Positions 19,371 to 29,228 of a stretch of 61,919 bases of DNA are shown piece after piece. The notes beneath the pieces are model-generated. The model saw nothing but the letters and a program-made list of their open reading frames with translations, was not told where the DNA came from and searched no databases. The stretch spans positions 1 through 61,919 of the forward strand of contig QHTZ01000070.1 of the NCBI GenBank assembly GCA_003221005.1, read 5' to 3'. The first letter of the stretch is position 1; each line of letters starts with the position of its first letter. A program made the translations under genes and the position numbers. Origin of the DNA: Gemmatimonadota bacterium. GTDB taxonomy: Bacteria; Gemmatimonadota; Gemmatimonadetes; Gemmatimonadales; GWC2-71-9.

Positions 19371-20792
19371 TCAGGCTTCGATGAGCACTTCGGCGTGCGC
19401 AGCGGCGAGCTTCCCCAGCCGCTCCCGCACGGTGACCACTTCCCCTACCACCAAGGTGGCCGGGGACTCGAGGCGCGCCTCGCGCGCCAGGGCCTCGATC
19501 GTGGCGAGCGTGCCGACCACGGCACGCTCCTCGGGGAGCGTGGCGCTCGCGATCACCGCGGCGGGCGTGTCGGGCCTCGCGCCGTGGGCGAGGAGCCGGG
19601 CGGTGATGTGGGACAGCCCCCGCAACCCCATCAGAAACACGAGGGTGGGGATGCGTGCCAGCGCGTTCCAATCGAGGTCCGACTCCCCTTCACATTCGTG
19701 CCCTGCGGCCACGGCAAACGCCGAGGCAAACCGGCGGTGTGTGACCGGGATCCCCACCGCTCCGGGAGCGGCGATAGCCGAGCTGACCCCCGGAATCACC
19801 TCGAATGGAACGCCGGCGGCGTGCAGCGCCTCGCCCTCTTCGGCGCCGCGGCCGAACACGAACGGATCGCCCCCCTTGAGCCGCGCCACCACCCGTCCCT
19901 GACGCGCCAGCGCGATCAGGACGTCGTTCGTCTTCTCCTGGTCGATCGAGTGCCCGTCGGCCCGCTTGCCGACGAAAATCCGCTCGGCCCACGGCGCCGC
20001 CCGCTCCACGAGCGCGGGATGCACGAGGCGGTCGTACACCACGACGTCCGCAGTGCGCAGCACCTCGAGCCCGCGCACGGTGACCAGCCCCGGATCGCCG
20101 GGCCCGGCGCCCACGAGGTACACCATCCCACGCGGCGGCGACTCTGCCACGTCGCCCGACGCCGCGCGCGCCACGAGCTCGTCGATCCGCCGGCGGGCGC
20201 CCGCGACGTCGCCACGGCGCACGTACTCCACCGCGTCCGAGTCCACGATCTCGTACCACAAGCGCGTGCGCACTTTCTGATCGGGGACGCGCGCCGCCAC
20301 GGCGGGCCGCAGCTCGCCCAGCAGATCAAGGAACTCGGCGTCCGCCCGGCCGATCAGCGCCCGGATACGCTCGCGCAACCGCACCGCGAGCGCCGGGCTC
20401 TTCCCGGCGGTGGAGACGGCGACCGCGATGTCTCCCGCCCGGTGGATCGCGGGAGCGATGAAGCTGCAGTGAGGGAGGTCGTCCACGGCATTGAGGAGGA
20501 TGCCGCGCTGCTCCGCTTCCGCCCAGACGTCCGCGTTAGCACTCCGATCGTCGGTCGCCGCGATCGTGAGGAAAGCGCCCTCGAGGTCGCCGCGCTGATA
20601 TGCGCGCCGCCGCACCGCGATCGCCCCGGTCGCTGCCAGATCCTCGAGCTTCCAGGTAAGCTCGGGGCTCACCACCGTCACGCGCGCTCCTGCCTCCAGC
20701 AGCCCTACGACCTTCTGCTCCGCGATAGCGCCGCCGCCCACGACGACGGCGTGCCGCCCCTGGAGGTTCAGGAACACCGGATAGAAGCTCAT
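19371..20792 (-). CDS. cysG: siroheme synthase (precorrin-2 dehydrogenase fused to uroporphyrinogen-III C-methyltransferase)
   Basis: FLNLQGRHAVVVGGGAIAEQKVVGLL and VYLVGAGPGDPGLVTVRG, RLKGGDPFVFGRG. Confidence 0.93.
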   Translation of the reverse strand: MSFYPVFLNLQGRHAVVVGGGAIAEQKVVGLLEAGARVTVVSPELTWKLEDLAATGAIAVRRRAYQRGDLEGAFLTIAATDDRSANADVWAEAEQRGILLNAVDDLPHCSFIAPAIHRAGDIAVAVSTAGKSPALAVRLRERIRALIGRADAEFLDLLGELRPAVAARVPDQKVRTRLWYEIVDSDAVEYVRRGDVAGARRRIDELVARAASGDVAESPPRGMVYLVGAGPGDPGLVTVRGLEVLRTADVVVYDRLVHPALVERAAPWAERIFVGKRADGHSIDQEKTNDVLIALARQGRVVARLKGGDPFVFGRGAEEGEALHAAGVPFEVIPGVSSAIAAPGAVGIPVTHRRFASAFAVAAGHECEGESDLDWNALARIPTLVFLMGLRGLSHITARLLAHGARPDTPAAVIASATLPEERAVVGTLATIEALAREARLESPATLVVGEVVTVRERLGKLAAAHAEVLIEA

Positions 20793-21472
20793 ACCTTCAC
20801 CGTGAAGGTGTGGAGACCGCATTCGGTCTTGCCCATGCCGCTCCAGCGGCCCGCCCGCTCCGGCTCGCCCGGCCGCGTGGCCCGGGTGCACGGCCAGCAT
20901 CCGATGCTCGTGAACCCCTGGTCCAGGAGCGGGTGGTAGGGAATGTCCTGCTCCCGGATGTAGCGCCACACGTCGTCGCGCGACCACCCCGCGAGGGGGA
21001 ACACCTTGACGATGGGGTGCCCGTTCGCCTGGTGGTACTCGAGGATGTCGAGGCCGGCCCGGGTGTCGCCCTGGTCACTGCGCACCGCGCTGATCCAGGC
21101 GTCAAAGCCCCCGAGCGCGCGCTGCAGCGGCTCGACCTTGCGGATCCAGCAGCAGTGGTCGGGATCGGTGCGGTACAAGGGGCCCGGGTCAGTGGCCGGC
21201 CGCAGCTCGACCAGGTTGAGCCCGTATCGCTCGGCGAACTGATCCTTGAACGCTAGGGTCTCGGGGAAGTGGAAGCCGGTCTCGAGGAAGAGCACCGGGA
21301 CCCTGCGGTCGATGCGGCTCAGCATGTGCGCCAGCACGACGCCGCCGCCCCCAAAGCTCACGGTCAGCGCCGCGCGCTCCGGGAACGTGGCGACGGTCCA
21401 GGCCACGATCCTCTCGGGCGTCACGCCGCGCAGTTCCGCCGCTCGCTCCCGCACCGCTGCTGCGTTAAGCAT
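20789..21472 (-). CDS. cysH: adenylylsulfate (APS) reductase, Fe-S type
   Basis: SFGGGGVVLAHML, LETGFHFPET, CC...GCWPCTRA and GKTECGLH cysteine motifs. Confidence 0.92.
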   Translation of the reverse strand: MLNAAAVRERAAELRGVTPERIVAWTVATFPERAALTVSFGGGGVVLAHMLSRIDRRVPVLFLETGFHFPETLAFKDQFAERYGLNLVELRPATDPGPLYRTDPDHCCWIRKVEPLQRALGGFDAWISAVRSDQGDTRAGLDILEYHQANGHPIVKVFPLAGWSRDDVWRYIREQDIPYHPLLDQGFTSIGCWPCTRATRPGEPERAGRWSGMGKTECGLHTFTVKV

Positions 21473-21565
21473 CAGCTAGCTCCATCCTCCCTCATTCCGT
21501 TCGTTTGCGGCCGTTTGTCCGGCCCTTCAGGGCACGGGACGAAGCTGCGGCGACGTCGGGATCTT

Positions 21566-21576
21566 CCCCCCCCCCC
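21566..21576. repeat. 11-nt C homopolymer (G11 in the cysH mRNA leader)
   Basis: Direct reading. Confidence 0.9.
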
Positions 21577-21613
21577 AAAAACACGAGCCCGCTTCCGATC
21601 GCGGGAAGCGGGC
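21577..21613 (-). terminator. Rho-independent terminator (attenuator) in the cysH leader
   Basis: Minus strand GCCCGCTTCC-CGCGATCG-type loop-GGAAGCGGGC then TCGTGTTTTT. Confidence 0.8.
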
Positions 21614-21646
21614 CCGATGCGCGTTGCACTCGTCAGCTACTCGTCC

Positions 21647-21757
21647 TTACGTCCGATTGCCTCCGGACAGTGCGCCGCCACCGTGTCCGCTCCCCAGGGA
21701 GCGAGCACACATACAGCAGGCCTTACAACACACGGTTGTGGCGCAGGTACGAGGCAT
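21647..21757 (-). CDS. cysteine-rich leader peptide MPRTCATTVCCKACCMCARSLGSGHGGGALSGGNRT
   Basis: Cys codons at positions 5,10,11,14,15,17; between a promoter and a terminator upstream of cysH. Confidence 0.8.
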   Translation of the reverse strand: MPRTCATTVCCKACCMCARSLGSGHGGGALSGGNRT

Positions 21758-21786
21758 TGATCCGGTTCTAAAGTGGCTGAGGGGGA

Positions 21787-21815
21787 ACGCTATCACGGAA
21801 GGGGGATGGTGTCAA
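21787..21815 (-). promoter_or_regulatory. predicted promoter of the cysH leader
   Basis: Minus strand TTGACA-17 nt-TAGCGT. Confidence 0.6.
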
Positions 21816-21874
21816 CGTTGCTGGCTCGCGGCCATCGTGATGTAGCGCACACAAGGGTCGCGGGCGGGGCGTGC

Positions 21875-21903
21875 TTGACAGCCCTGCGGGGGCTTCGTAA
21901 GGT
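21875..21903 (+). promoter_or_regulatory. predicted promoter of the lysine operon
   Basis: TTGACA-17 nt-TAAGGT. Confidence 0.5.
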
Positions 21904-22094
21904 GGGGGACCATATGCAACCGCTCCGTCGCTTCTCCCCGCTTACCCGTCCCGGCAGCCGCCAGCTGATGGCCCGCCGAAAGCGGGTGTGTGCCCTCCGT
22001 TAGCCGGTTCTTTCGCTCCTAGTCGTAGTTTTCAGAAGCCTAGAGTAGAGTGCGGGTGCGCCATGGCACCCGCCGCCGGGATTCGAGGTCTCAC

Positions 22095-24440
22095 GTGACG
22101 GGACGTCCCACATCTGGAGAGCCGACACCGTCCACGGTGCTCAAGTTCGGGGGCACCTCGGTCGAGGATGCCGCCGCCTTCGAGCGGCACCGCGACGTAG
22201 CTCGCCGCCTGCTCGACGCGGCGGCGGCCGCGCGGTTCGACAGCGAGCTCGCCCGTGCCCGCGAGGAGCTCGACCGCCTGCTCGAGCGCGTGTCGCGCGA
22301 GCGGGCCGCTCTCCCCGCGCTCCGGGATGAGATGGCCTCCTACGGGGAGCGCATCTCGGCGTCGCTGCTCGCGGGCGTGCTCGCCGCCCGCGACCTGCCG
22401 GCGGTCTGCGTCGATGCGCGCTGCTGCATCGTGACGAACGAACTGGCGGGGCGTGCGGACCCTGACATCCCGGAGACGGAGCGCCGCACCCGCGCCGAGC
22501 TCGGGCCGCTGCTCGCGGACCGGCGCATCCCGGTGCTCGGCGGCTTCATCGCCGCGTCGCGGAACGGTGTGACGACCACGCTCGGGCGCGGTGGCTCGGA
22601 CTACACGGCGGCGCTCGTCGGCGCGGCGCTCGACGCCGAGGAGATCCAGATCTGGACCGACGTGTCGGGTGTGATGACCGCCGACCCGCGCGTGGTCCCG
22701 AATGCCCGCACCATCCCCACCCTGTCGTACGCCGAAGCCTCGGAGCTTGCGTACTTCGGCGCCAAGGTGCTGCACCCCAAGAGCATCCAGCCAGCGCTGG
22801 CACGCGGGATCCCGGTGCGGATCGTGAATTCGCGCGCGCCGCGGGACGCCGGCACCGTTGTGGCGGCCGAGGCCGAGCTGTGGCCGGGGACGGTCAAGTC
22901 GATCGCGCACAAGACCGGCATCACGGTCCTCCAGATCACGTCGGCGCGCATGCTCGGCGCCTACGGGTTCCTGCGCGCCCTGTTCGAGGTGTTCGACCGC
23001 CACAAGATGCCGGTGGACGTGGTGACCACCTCCGAGGTGAGCCTGTCGCTCACGGTGGAGGACGGCGCCGGGCTCCCCGCGGTCGTGAACGAGCTCGAGA
23101 CGCTGGGCGAGGTCCGGGTGGAGCCGCGCCGCGCGATCATCTGTGTGGTGGGCGAGGGCCTGCGCACCACGCCCGGCATCGCGGCGCGCGTGTTCGAGAC
23201 GATTCGCGACATCAACGTCTCGCTCATCTCCCAGGGAGCGTCGCGGGTGAACCTCACGTTCATCGTGGACGACGGCCAGGCGCGGGAAACGGTGACGCGC
23301 CTGCATGCCGCGTTGCTCGAGGGGGTTGCAGTCGGGCGGTCAGACCGTCGGGCAGCCGGACGGGGAAGGCGTAAGCGGTCCGACCGTCCGACGGTCCGAC
23401 CGTCCGACCGTTGGACCGCCGTCGAGCTGGCGCGCCGCCTCATCGACATCCCCTCGATCTCTGGCGAAGAGGAGGCGGTCGCCCGATTCCTGAAAGGGCA
23501 TTTGGAGCGGCTGGGCTACAGAGTCGAGCTGCTTGAGTCAGCGCCGGGGCGCCCCGGCCTGTTCGCCACGACCGGCGCTGCGCCGCGCATCGTCTTCTGC
23601 ACCCACCTCGACACCGTGCCACCGTTCTTCGCGTCGTCCGAGGACGACGAATTCGTGTACGGGCGCGGTGCCTGCGACACGAAGGGGATCCTCGCCGCGC
23701 AGCTCGCCGCGGCGGAGCGGCTGCGCGCCGCGGGGATCACCGAGCTGGGGCTGCTGTTCGTGGTGGACGAAGAAAAAGGAAGCATCGGCGCGCGTGCGGC
23801 GAACGGTCACCCCGACGCGCGCGACTGCCGCTGGCTGATCGTCGGCGAGCCGACGGAAAACAAGCTCGCGATCGGCTCCAAGGGCTCGCTGCGGTTGGCG
23901 CTCCGGGCGGAGGGCACCGGCGGACATTCGGCGTATCCCGAGCGGGGCCGGTCCGCGATCCACACCCTGCTCGACGTGCTCGGCGACGTGCGGGCGGTCG
24001 CGTGGCCCACGGACGCCTACTTCGGCGAGACGACGTGCAACGTCGGCATCATCAGCGGTGGCGTGGGCGCGAACGTAATCGCCCCCGACGCCCGCGCTGA
24101 GCTGCACGTTCGCCTCGTCACCGATGCGGCGCCGGTGCGCGAGCTGCTCGAGCGCGCCGTGGCCGGCCGCGCGAAGATTGAATACTTGAGCGCCACGCCC
24201 CCTGTGCGCCTCGCCGCGGTGCCGGGGTTCGAGCAGTGCGTGGTCGGCTTCACCACCGACGTGCCGCACCTCTCGAACTGGGGCACACCGCTGCTGCTCG
24301 GCCCCGGCTCGATCCACGATGCCCACACCGCGGGGGAGCGGATCGCCAAGGCCGAGCTCGAGCGCGGGGTGGAGCTGTACGAGCGGCTGGCTCGCCGCTT
24401 GTACGCGGAGCCGTCGACCGCCGTGCGGACAGCACCGTGA
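22095..24440 (+). CDS. aspartate kinase fused to DapE/ArgE-family (M20) deacylase
   Basis: VLKFGGTSVED, GRGGSDYTA, ACT region FIVDDGQA; then FCTHLDTVPPF, DTKGILAAQ, DEEKGSIGA, GTGGHSAYPE; ORF to 22050, GTG at 22095 likely. Confidence 0.88.
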   Translation: MTGRPTSGEPTPSTVLKFGGTSVEDAAAFERHRDVARRLLDAAAAARFDSELARAREELDRLLERVSRERAALPALRDEMASYGERISASLLAGVLAARDLPAVCVDARCCIVTNELAGRADPDIPETERRTRAELGPLLADRRIPVLGGFIAASRNGVTTTLGRGGSDYTAALVGAALDAEEIQIWTDVSGVMTADPRVVPNARTIPTLSYAEASELAYFGAKVLHPKSIQPALARGIPVRIVNSRAPRDAGTVVAAEAELWPGTVKSIAHKTGITVLQITSARMLGAYGFLRALFEVFDRHKMPVDVVTTSEVSLSLTVEDGAGLPAVVNELETLGEVRVEPRRAIICVVGEGLRTTPGIAARVFETIRDINVSLISQGASRVNLTFIVDDGQARETVTRLHAALLEGVAVGRSDRRAAGRGRRKRSDRPTVRPSDRWTAVELARRLIDIPSISGEEEAVARFLKGHLERLGYRVELLESAPGRPGLFATTGAAPRIVFCTHLDTVPPFFASSEDDEFVYGRGACDTKGILAAQLAAAERLRAAGITELGLLFVVDEEKGSIGARAANGHPDARDCRWLIVGEPTENKLAIGSKGSLRLALRAEGTGGHSAYPERGRSAIHTLLDVLGDVRAVAWPTDAYFGETTCNVGIISGGVGANVIAPDARAELHVRLVTDAAPVRELLERAVAGRAKIEYLSATPPVRLAAVPGFEQCVVGFTTDVPHLSNWGTPLLLGPGSIHDAHTAGERIAKAELERGVELYERLARRLYAEPSTAVRTAP
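23377..23412. repeat. imperfect 8-bp tandem repeat (unit CCGACCGT) inside the aspartokinase-DapE ORF
   Basis: GGTCCGACCGTCCGACGGTCCGACCGTCCGACCGTTGG read directly. Confidence 0.85.
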
Positions 24441-25165
24441 AGCTCGCGTTCTTCGGGAACGGGCGCATGGGGCGCGCCGTCGTCGAGCGGGCCCGCGACG
24501 CCGGTCACGACGTCGGCGTCGTGGTGACATCGCGGGACGCGAAGGCCAGCGGGGACGAGCTCGCGGCGAAGCTGCGGGGCCACGACGCTGCGATCGACTT
24601 CTCCGTCGCCGCTGCCGTGCTGACGCACGTGGCGGCGTGCGCGCGGGCGGGGGTGCCGCTCGTGGAGGGCACGACGGGTTGGCAGGGGCAGGAAGCAGAG
24701 GCGCGGCGCCTGGTCGAGGAACGGGGGGGCGCCATGGTGTACGGGGCAAACTTCTCTTTAGGTGTGAACCTGTTTTATCGGCTGGTGGACCGCGCCGGGC
24801 AGCTGTACCGCGGCCTGCCAGCGTACGAGGCGTATATAGAAGAGGCGCACCACGCCAAGAAGCGCGACGCCCCGTCGGGCACGGCCCTCGAGCTGCGCCG
24901 GCTGCTGGCGCAACGGCTCGGCCGTGAGGTGCCGGTGGCCAGCACGCGCGCAGGCCATATTCCGGGCGTGCACCGGGTGGGCTTCGACTCCGCGGCGGAC
25001 GAGATCCTCTTGATTCACACCGCCCGCTCGCGCGACGGTTTCGCGGCGGGGGCGCTCGCCGCCGCCCGCTGGCTCGCCAGCCCCGGGAGTGGGAAACGCG
25101 GCGTGCACGCCTTCGGCGACGTGCTGGATGATATCCTGGAGATGGAAAGGACGGGCAAGCCATGA
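24437..25165 (+). CDS. dapB: 4-hydroxy-tetrahydrodipicolinate reductase
   Basis: GNGRMGRAVVE, EGTTGW, ANFSLGVNLF, EAHHAKKRDAPSGTA; GTGA overlap. Confidence 0.92.
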   Translation: MKLAFFGNGRMGRAVVERARDAGHDVGVVVTSRDAKASGDELAAKLRGHDAAIDFSVAAAVLTHVAACARAGVPLVEGTTGWQGQEAEARRLVEERGGAMVYGANFSLGVNLFYRLVDRAGQLYRGLPAYEAYIEEAHHAKKRDAPSGTALELRRLLAQRLGREVPVASTRAGHIPGVHRVGFDSAADEILLIHTARSRDGFAAGALAAARWLASPGSGKRGVHAFGDVLDDILEMERTGKP

Positions 25166-26085
25166 CCATGCGCACAGACTGGCTCCGGGGGTGCGGGACG
25201 GCGCTCGTCACGCCGTTCGCGGCGGACGGGAGGGTGGACGAGGCGCGCATGCGCGCGCTGGTGGAGCGACAGCTCGCCGGAGGAGTGAAGCTGCTCGTCC
25301 CCTGCGGCACGACCGGCGAAGCGATGACGATGACGCCGGAGGAGCAGACGCGCGTCATGCGGATCGCGGTCGAGACGGCGCGCGGCCGCGCGCGCGTACT
25401 CGCCGGGGTGGGGAGCAATTCGACGGCGGTGACGGTCGAGCGGGCGCGGGCCGCGCGGGCGGCTGGCGTGGACGGCGTGCTGGTGGTCGCGCCGTATTAC
25501 AACAAACCGACCCAGGCGGGGCTCATCGCGCACTTCAAGGCTGTGGCGGATGGAGTGGCGGGGCTGCCCGTCGTGCTCTATAACGTCCCCGGCCGCACGT
25601 CCTCCAACATCCAGGCGCCGACGGTCCTGACGCTGGCGCGCGAGGTAGAGACGATCGCCGGTATCAAGGAGGCCTCGAACGACCTCACCCAGATCATGGC
25701 GATTCTGCGCGAGCGCCCGCAGGGATTCAGGGTGCTCTCAGGCGACGACGCGGTGACCCTCCCGCTCATCGCGCTCGGTGCGGACGGGATCATCTCGGTG
25801 GTCTCGAACGAGGTGCCCGATTTGATGGCCCGGATGGCCGAGCTCGCGTTGCAGGGAAACTGGACAGCGGCCCGCGAGCTGCACTACAGGCTGCTGCCGC
25901 TCATGGAGGCGAACTTCATCGAGTCCAACCCTGGGCCGGTGAAGGCGGCGATGGCGCTCATGGGGCTGCTCGAGGACCAGCTGCGGCTGCCGCTGGTGCC
26001 GGTGCAGGAGAAGACGCGAGCGCGCCTGCGGGAAGTGCTCCAGGAGCTCGGGGTACTCCAGCGGCCGGCCCATGTCGCTGCGTGA
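25162..26085 (+). CDS. dapA: 4-hydroxy-tetrahydrodipicolinate synthase
   Basis: [50 protein letters not shown]. Confidence 0.95.
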   Translation: MTMRTDWLRGCGTALVTPFAADGRVDEARMRALVERQLAGGVKLLVPCGTTGEAMTMTPEEQTRVMRIAVETARGRARVLAGVGSNSTAVTVERARAARAAGVDGVLVVAPYYNKPTQAGLIAHFKAVADGVAGLPVVLYNVPGRTSSNIQAPTVLTLAREVETIAGIKEASNDLTQIMAILRERPQGFRVLSGDDAVTLPLIALGADGIISVVSNEVPDLMARMAELALQGNWTAARELHYRLLPLMEANFIESNPGPVKAAMALMGLLEDQLRLPLVPVQEKTRARLREVLQELGVLQRPAHVAA

Positions 26086-26908
26086 GCGAATCGAGGCGCT
26101 CGCCGCCGCCACCCGGAGCAGTTACGGGGACGGCGAGCGGACGACGTTCGCCGAATTTCGCGCGGCGCTCTCTTCCGGCGCAGTGCGGGCCGCCGAGCGG
26201 GGGAAGGATGGCGCCTGGCGCGCCAACGCATGGGTCAAGCAGGGCATCCTGCTCGGCTTCCGTATGGGCGCGCTCACCGACCTCTCGGTGGACGGCACGT
26301 TCCGGTTCTTCGACAAGGACACATTCCCGGTCCGCGGCACCACGGTCGCCGACCGGGTGCGGATCGTTCCCGGAGGCTCGACCATCCGCGACGGGGCGTA
26401 CGTGGCGCCCGGCGTCGTGTGCATGCCCCCGATGTACGTGAACGTGGGCGCCTACGTGGATGAGGGGACGCTGATCGACAGCCATGCGCTCGTCGGCTCG
26501 TGCGCGCAGATCGGGCGGCGGGTGCATCTCTCGGCTGCGGCGCAGATCGGCGGCGTGCTCGAGCCCGTGGGCGCGCTCCCCGTGATCATCGAGGATGACG
26601 TGCTGGTGGGCGGCAACTGCGGCGTGTACGAAGGGACGATCGTGCGGGAGCGCGCCGTTCTCGCCCCCGGCACGATCCTCACGGGTTCGACACCCGTCTA
26701 CGACCTGGCGCGCGAGCGGGTGTACCGGAGGCCCAGCGCCGGCGGCGTTCTCGAGATCCCGGCGGGGGCGGTCGTAGTGCCCGGGGCCCGCGCGGCGAAG
26801 GGCACACTCGCGAATGCGGAGGGCTTGTCGCTGTACGCGCCGGTGATCGTGAAATACCGGGACGAGCGCACCGACGCGGCGACCCTGCTCGAGGAGGCGC
26901 TGCGGTGA
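26072..26908 (+). CDS. dapD: 2,3,4,5-tetrahydropyridine-2,6-dicarboxylate N-succinyltransferase
   Basis: Hexapeptide repeats [61 protein letters not shown]. Confidence 0.92.
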   Translation: MSLRERIEALAAATRSSYGDGERTTFAEFRAALSSGAVRAAERGKDGAWRANAWVKQGILLGFRMGALTDLSVDGTFRFFDKDTFPVRGTTVADRVRIVPGGSTIRDGAYVAPGVVCMPPMYVNVGAYVDEGTLIDSHALVGSCAQIGRRVHLSAAAQIGGVLEPVGALPVIIEDDVLVGGNCGVYEGTIVRERAVLAPGTILTGSTPVYDLARERVYRRPSAGGVLEIPAGAVVVPGARAAKGTLANAEGLSLYAPVIVKYRDERTDAATLLEEALR

Positions 26909-28065
26909 GCGGGTTCCAGCCGGCGCGGCGGCTGCGCGGCATCGAGAAGACGGCGATCCGCGAGTTCTTCGACCGCGCTCCCGCGGGGAGCATCAACCTG
27001 GGCCTCGGCGAGCCCGATCTCCCGACGCCCGACGTCGTGCGCCAGGCCGCGGTCCGCGCGATTCAGGACGAGCGGAACGGCTACACGACGCACGCGGGCC
27101 TCGTCGCACTGCGGGAGCGGGTGGCCGGCGAGTATCCATCGCTGGGCGCTGGACCCGACCGTGTGATCATTACCGCGGGCTCGCAGGAGGCGCTCTACCT
27201 CGCCCTCACGACGCTCGTGGACGACGGCGACGAGGTGCTCCTCCCGGACCCGGGGTTCGTCGCCTATCCGACCATCGTACGGATGGCGGGTGGCCGGCCG
27301 GTGTTCTACCGCCTGCCCGCGGCGGGTGACTTCGAGCTGGACTTGGACGACTTCCGCAAGAAAGTTTCGCGGCGCACGAAGGTGGTCGTGTGCATCAGCC
27401 CCTCGAACCCGACCGGGCGCGCGCTCACGGCGCGGGATCTCGAGGGGATGGCCCGGGCGCTCGAAGGCAGCGGTGCCCTCGTCGTGAGTGATGAGATCTA
27501 CCGGGAGCTCTACTTCGGGGACGCGCGCCCCCCCTCGATCGCCGACCATTATCGGGGCACGGTCGTCATGAGCGGGCTATCGAAATCGATGAGCATGACG
27601 GGCTGGAGGCTCGGATGGCTGTGCGGCCCGCCGGAGGTGGTGCGCAGCGCGCTTGTCTTGCACGGCTACGTGACGACGTGCGCCTCCACGATCTCGCAGA
27701 AGGCGGCGCTCGCGGCATGGACGCCGGAGGCGGGGGCGGCCCGGGAGGCCATGCGCGGCACGTTCCGCAGGCGGCGTGACCATCTGCTCGAGCTCGTTGG
27801 CCGGACGCTGGGCCTGCGGGCAGTCAAGCCAGATGGCGCGTTCTACACGATGGTGGACGTCGCGCCCTACGGCGCGTCGCAGCGCGTCGCAGAGACGTTA
27901 CTCGAGCACCGAGTGATCACGGTGCCGGGCGCGACGTTCGGCTCGGAAGCCGAGGGGTTTTTGCGGCTCTCCTTCTGTGCGGAGGAGGGCGCGCTCACGG
28001 AAGGCGTGCGTCGCATCGCGGCGGCGCTCGCCCAGCTGAAGCCGCGTCAGGAGCTGCCGGTATGA
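26905..28065 (+). CDS. class I/II aminotransferase (probably succinyldiaminopimelate aminotransferase by context)
   Basis: [43 protein letters not shown] lysine motif. Confidence 0.88.
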   Translation: MSGFQPARRLRGIEKTAIREFFDRAPAGSINLGLGEPDLPTPDVVRQAAVRAIQDERNGYTTHAGLVALRERVAGEYPSLGAGPDRVIITAGSQEALYLALTTLVDDGDEVLLPDPGFVAYPTIVRMAGGRPVFYRLPAAGDFELDLDDFRKKVSRRTKVVVCISPSNPTGRALTARDLEGMARALEGSGALVVSDEIYRELYFGDARPPSIADHYRGTVVMSGLSKSMSMTGWRLGWLCGPPEVVRSALVLHGYVTTCASTISQKAALAAWTPEAGAAREAMRGTFRRRRDHLLELVGRTLGLRAVKPDGAFYTMVDVAPYGASQRVAETLLEHRVITVPGATFGSEAEGFLRLSFCAEEGALTEGVRRIAAALAQLKPRQELPV

Positions 28066-29105
28066 CGAAGCAGATCCGGGTGGGCATTCTCGGCGCCACA
28101 GGGACGGTGGGACAGCGCTTCGTGCAAATGCTCGAGGGACACCCGCAGTTCAAGGTGACGGCGTTGGCCGCCTCCGACCGCTCTGTGGGGAAGACGTACG
28201 CCGAGGCGTGTCCATGGCGGCTGCCAGGCGAGATGCCCTCGAGCGTGCGCGCGCTCGCACTTCAGCCACCCCGGCCGCCGCTCGACTGTGACGTGATCTT
28301 CTCGAGTCTTCCTGGAGACGTGGCCCGGGAAGCTGAGGGTTGCTTCGCCGCCGCGGATTTTCCCGTTATTACCAATTCGTCATCGTATCGGATGGACGCG
28401 GACGTCCCGCTGCTCGTGCCGGAGGTGAACGCCGAGCACCTGGGCATGCTCGACGGCCGCAAGGAGCAGGGCTTCATCGTCACCAACCCCAACTGCTCGG
28501 CGATCGGCATCGCGCTCGCGCTCGCGCCGCTGCATCGAGCATTCGGCGTCGAAGCCTGCGTGGTGACGACGCTGCAAGCGATCTCGGGCGCGGGCTATCC
28601 CGGCGTCTCCGCGATGGACATCACGGACAACGTCTTCCCGTTCATCGCGAGCGAGGAAGAGAAGATCGAGCGCGAGACGCAGAAGATCCTCGGCACCCTG
28701 CGCGGCGGCGCGATTGAGCCGGCGCCGTTCCCCCTCAGCGCGCAGTGCCACCGCGTGAATGTGCAGGACGGCCACCTCGCGGCGATTCGGGTCAAGCTCG
28801 CCCGGAAGGCGGATATCGCGGCGGTGCGCGCGGCGTTCGCGGCGTTCACGGGCGTCCCCCAGCAGCTCAAGCTGCACACGGCGCCGGAGCGGCCGATCGT
28901 GGTGCGAGACGAGCCCGACCGCCCGCAGCCGCGGCTCGATCGGGACGCAGGAGGCGGGATGAGCGTCACCGTGGGGCGGCTGTTCCCGGATCGGGTGCTC
29001 GACTACCGCTTCGTGGTGCTGAGTCACAACACGATTCGGGGTGCGGCGGGAGCGGCGATTTTGAATGCCGAGCTGCTGGCGGCGAGGGGGTACGTCAGAA
29101 GCTAG
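28062..29105 (+). CDS. asd: aspartate-semialdehyde dehydrogenase
   Basis: GILGATGTVGQRFVQ, TNPNCSAIG, QAISGAGYPG, HNTIRGAAGAAILNAELL. Confidence 0.95.
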   Translation: MTKQIRVGILGATGTVGQRFVQMLEGHPQFKVTALAASDRSVGKTYAEACPWRLPGEMPSSVRALALQPPRPPLDCDVIFSSLPGDVAREAEGCFAAADFPVITNSSSYRMDADVPLLVPEVNAEHLGMLDGRKEQGFIVTNPNCSAIGIALALAPLHRAFGVEACVVTTLQAISGAGYPGVSAMDITDNVFPFIASEEEKIERETQKILGTLRGGAIEPAPFPLSAQCHRVNVQDGHLAAIRVKLARKADIAAVRAAFAAFTGVPQQLKLHTAPERPIVVRDEPDRPQPRLDRDAGGGMSVTVGRLFPDRVLDYRFVVLSHNTIRGAAGAAILNAELLAARGYVRS

Positions 29106-29228
29106 TTCTCCGCCTTCGCCCAACTCGCAACAAAACTGTAGCGTGGTTGCCAGCACCTGTTGCCGGTCGCTTGCCCCACCGTGTGGCGGGACATAGTGTA
29201 GGCGGGTCCCCAACGGAACTCGGCGTCT

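Noticed and set aside
21914-22003. Short ORF MQPLRRFSPLTRPGSRQLMARRKRVCALR after the lysine-operon promoter as a lysine attenuator leader
   Set aside because: Only one Lys codon and no convincing terminator with a U tract; Arg richness is expected from GC-rich random frames
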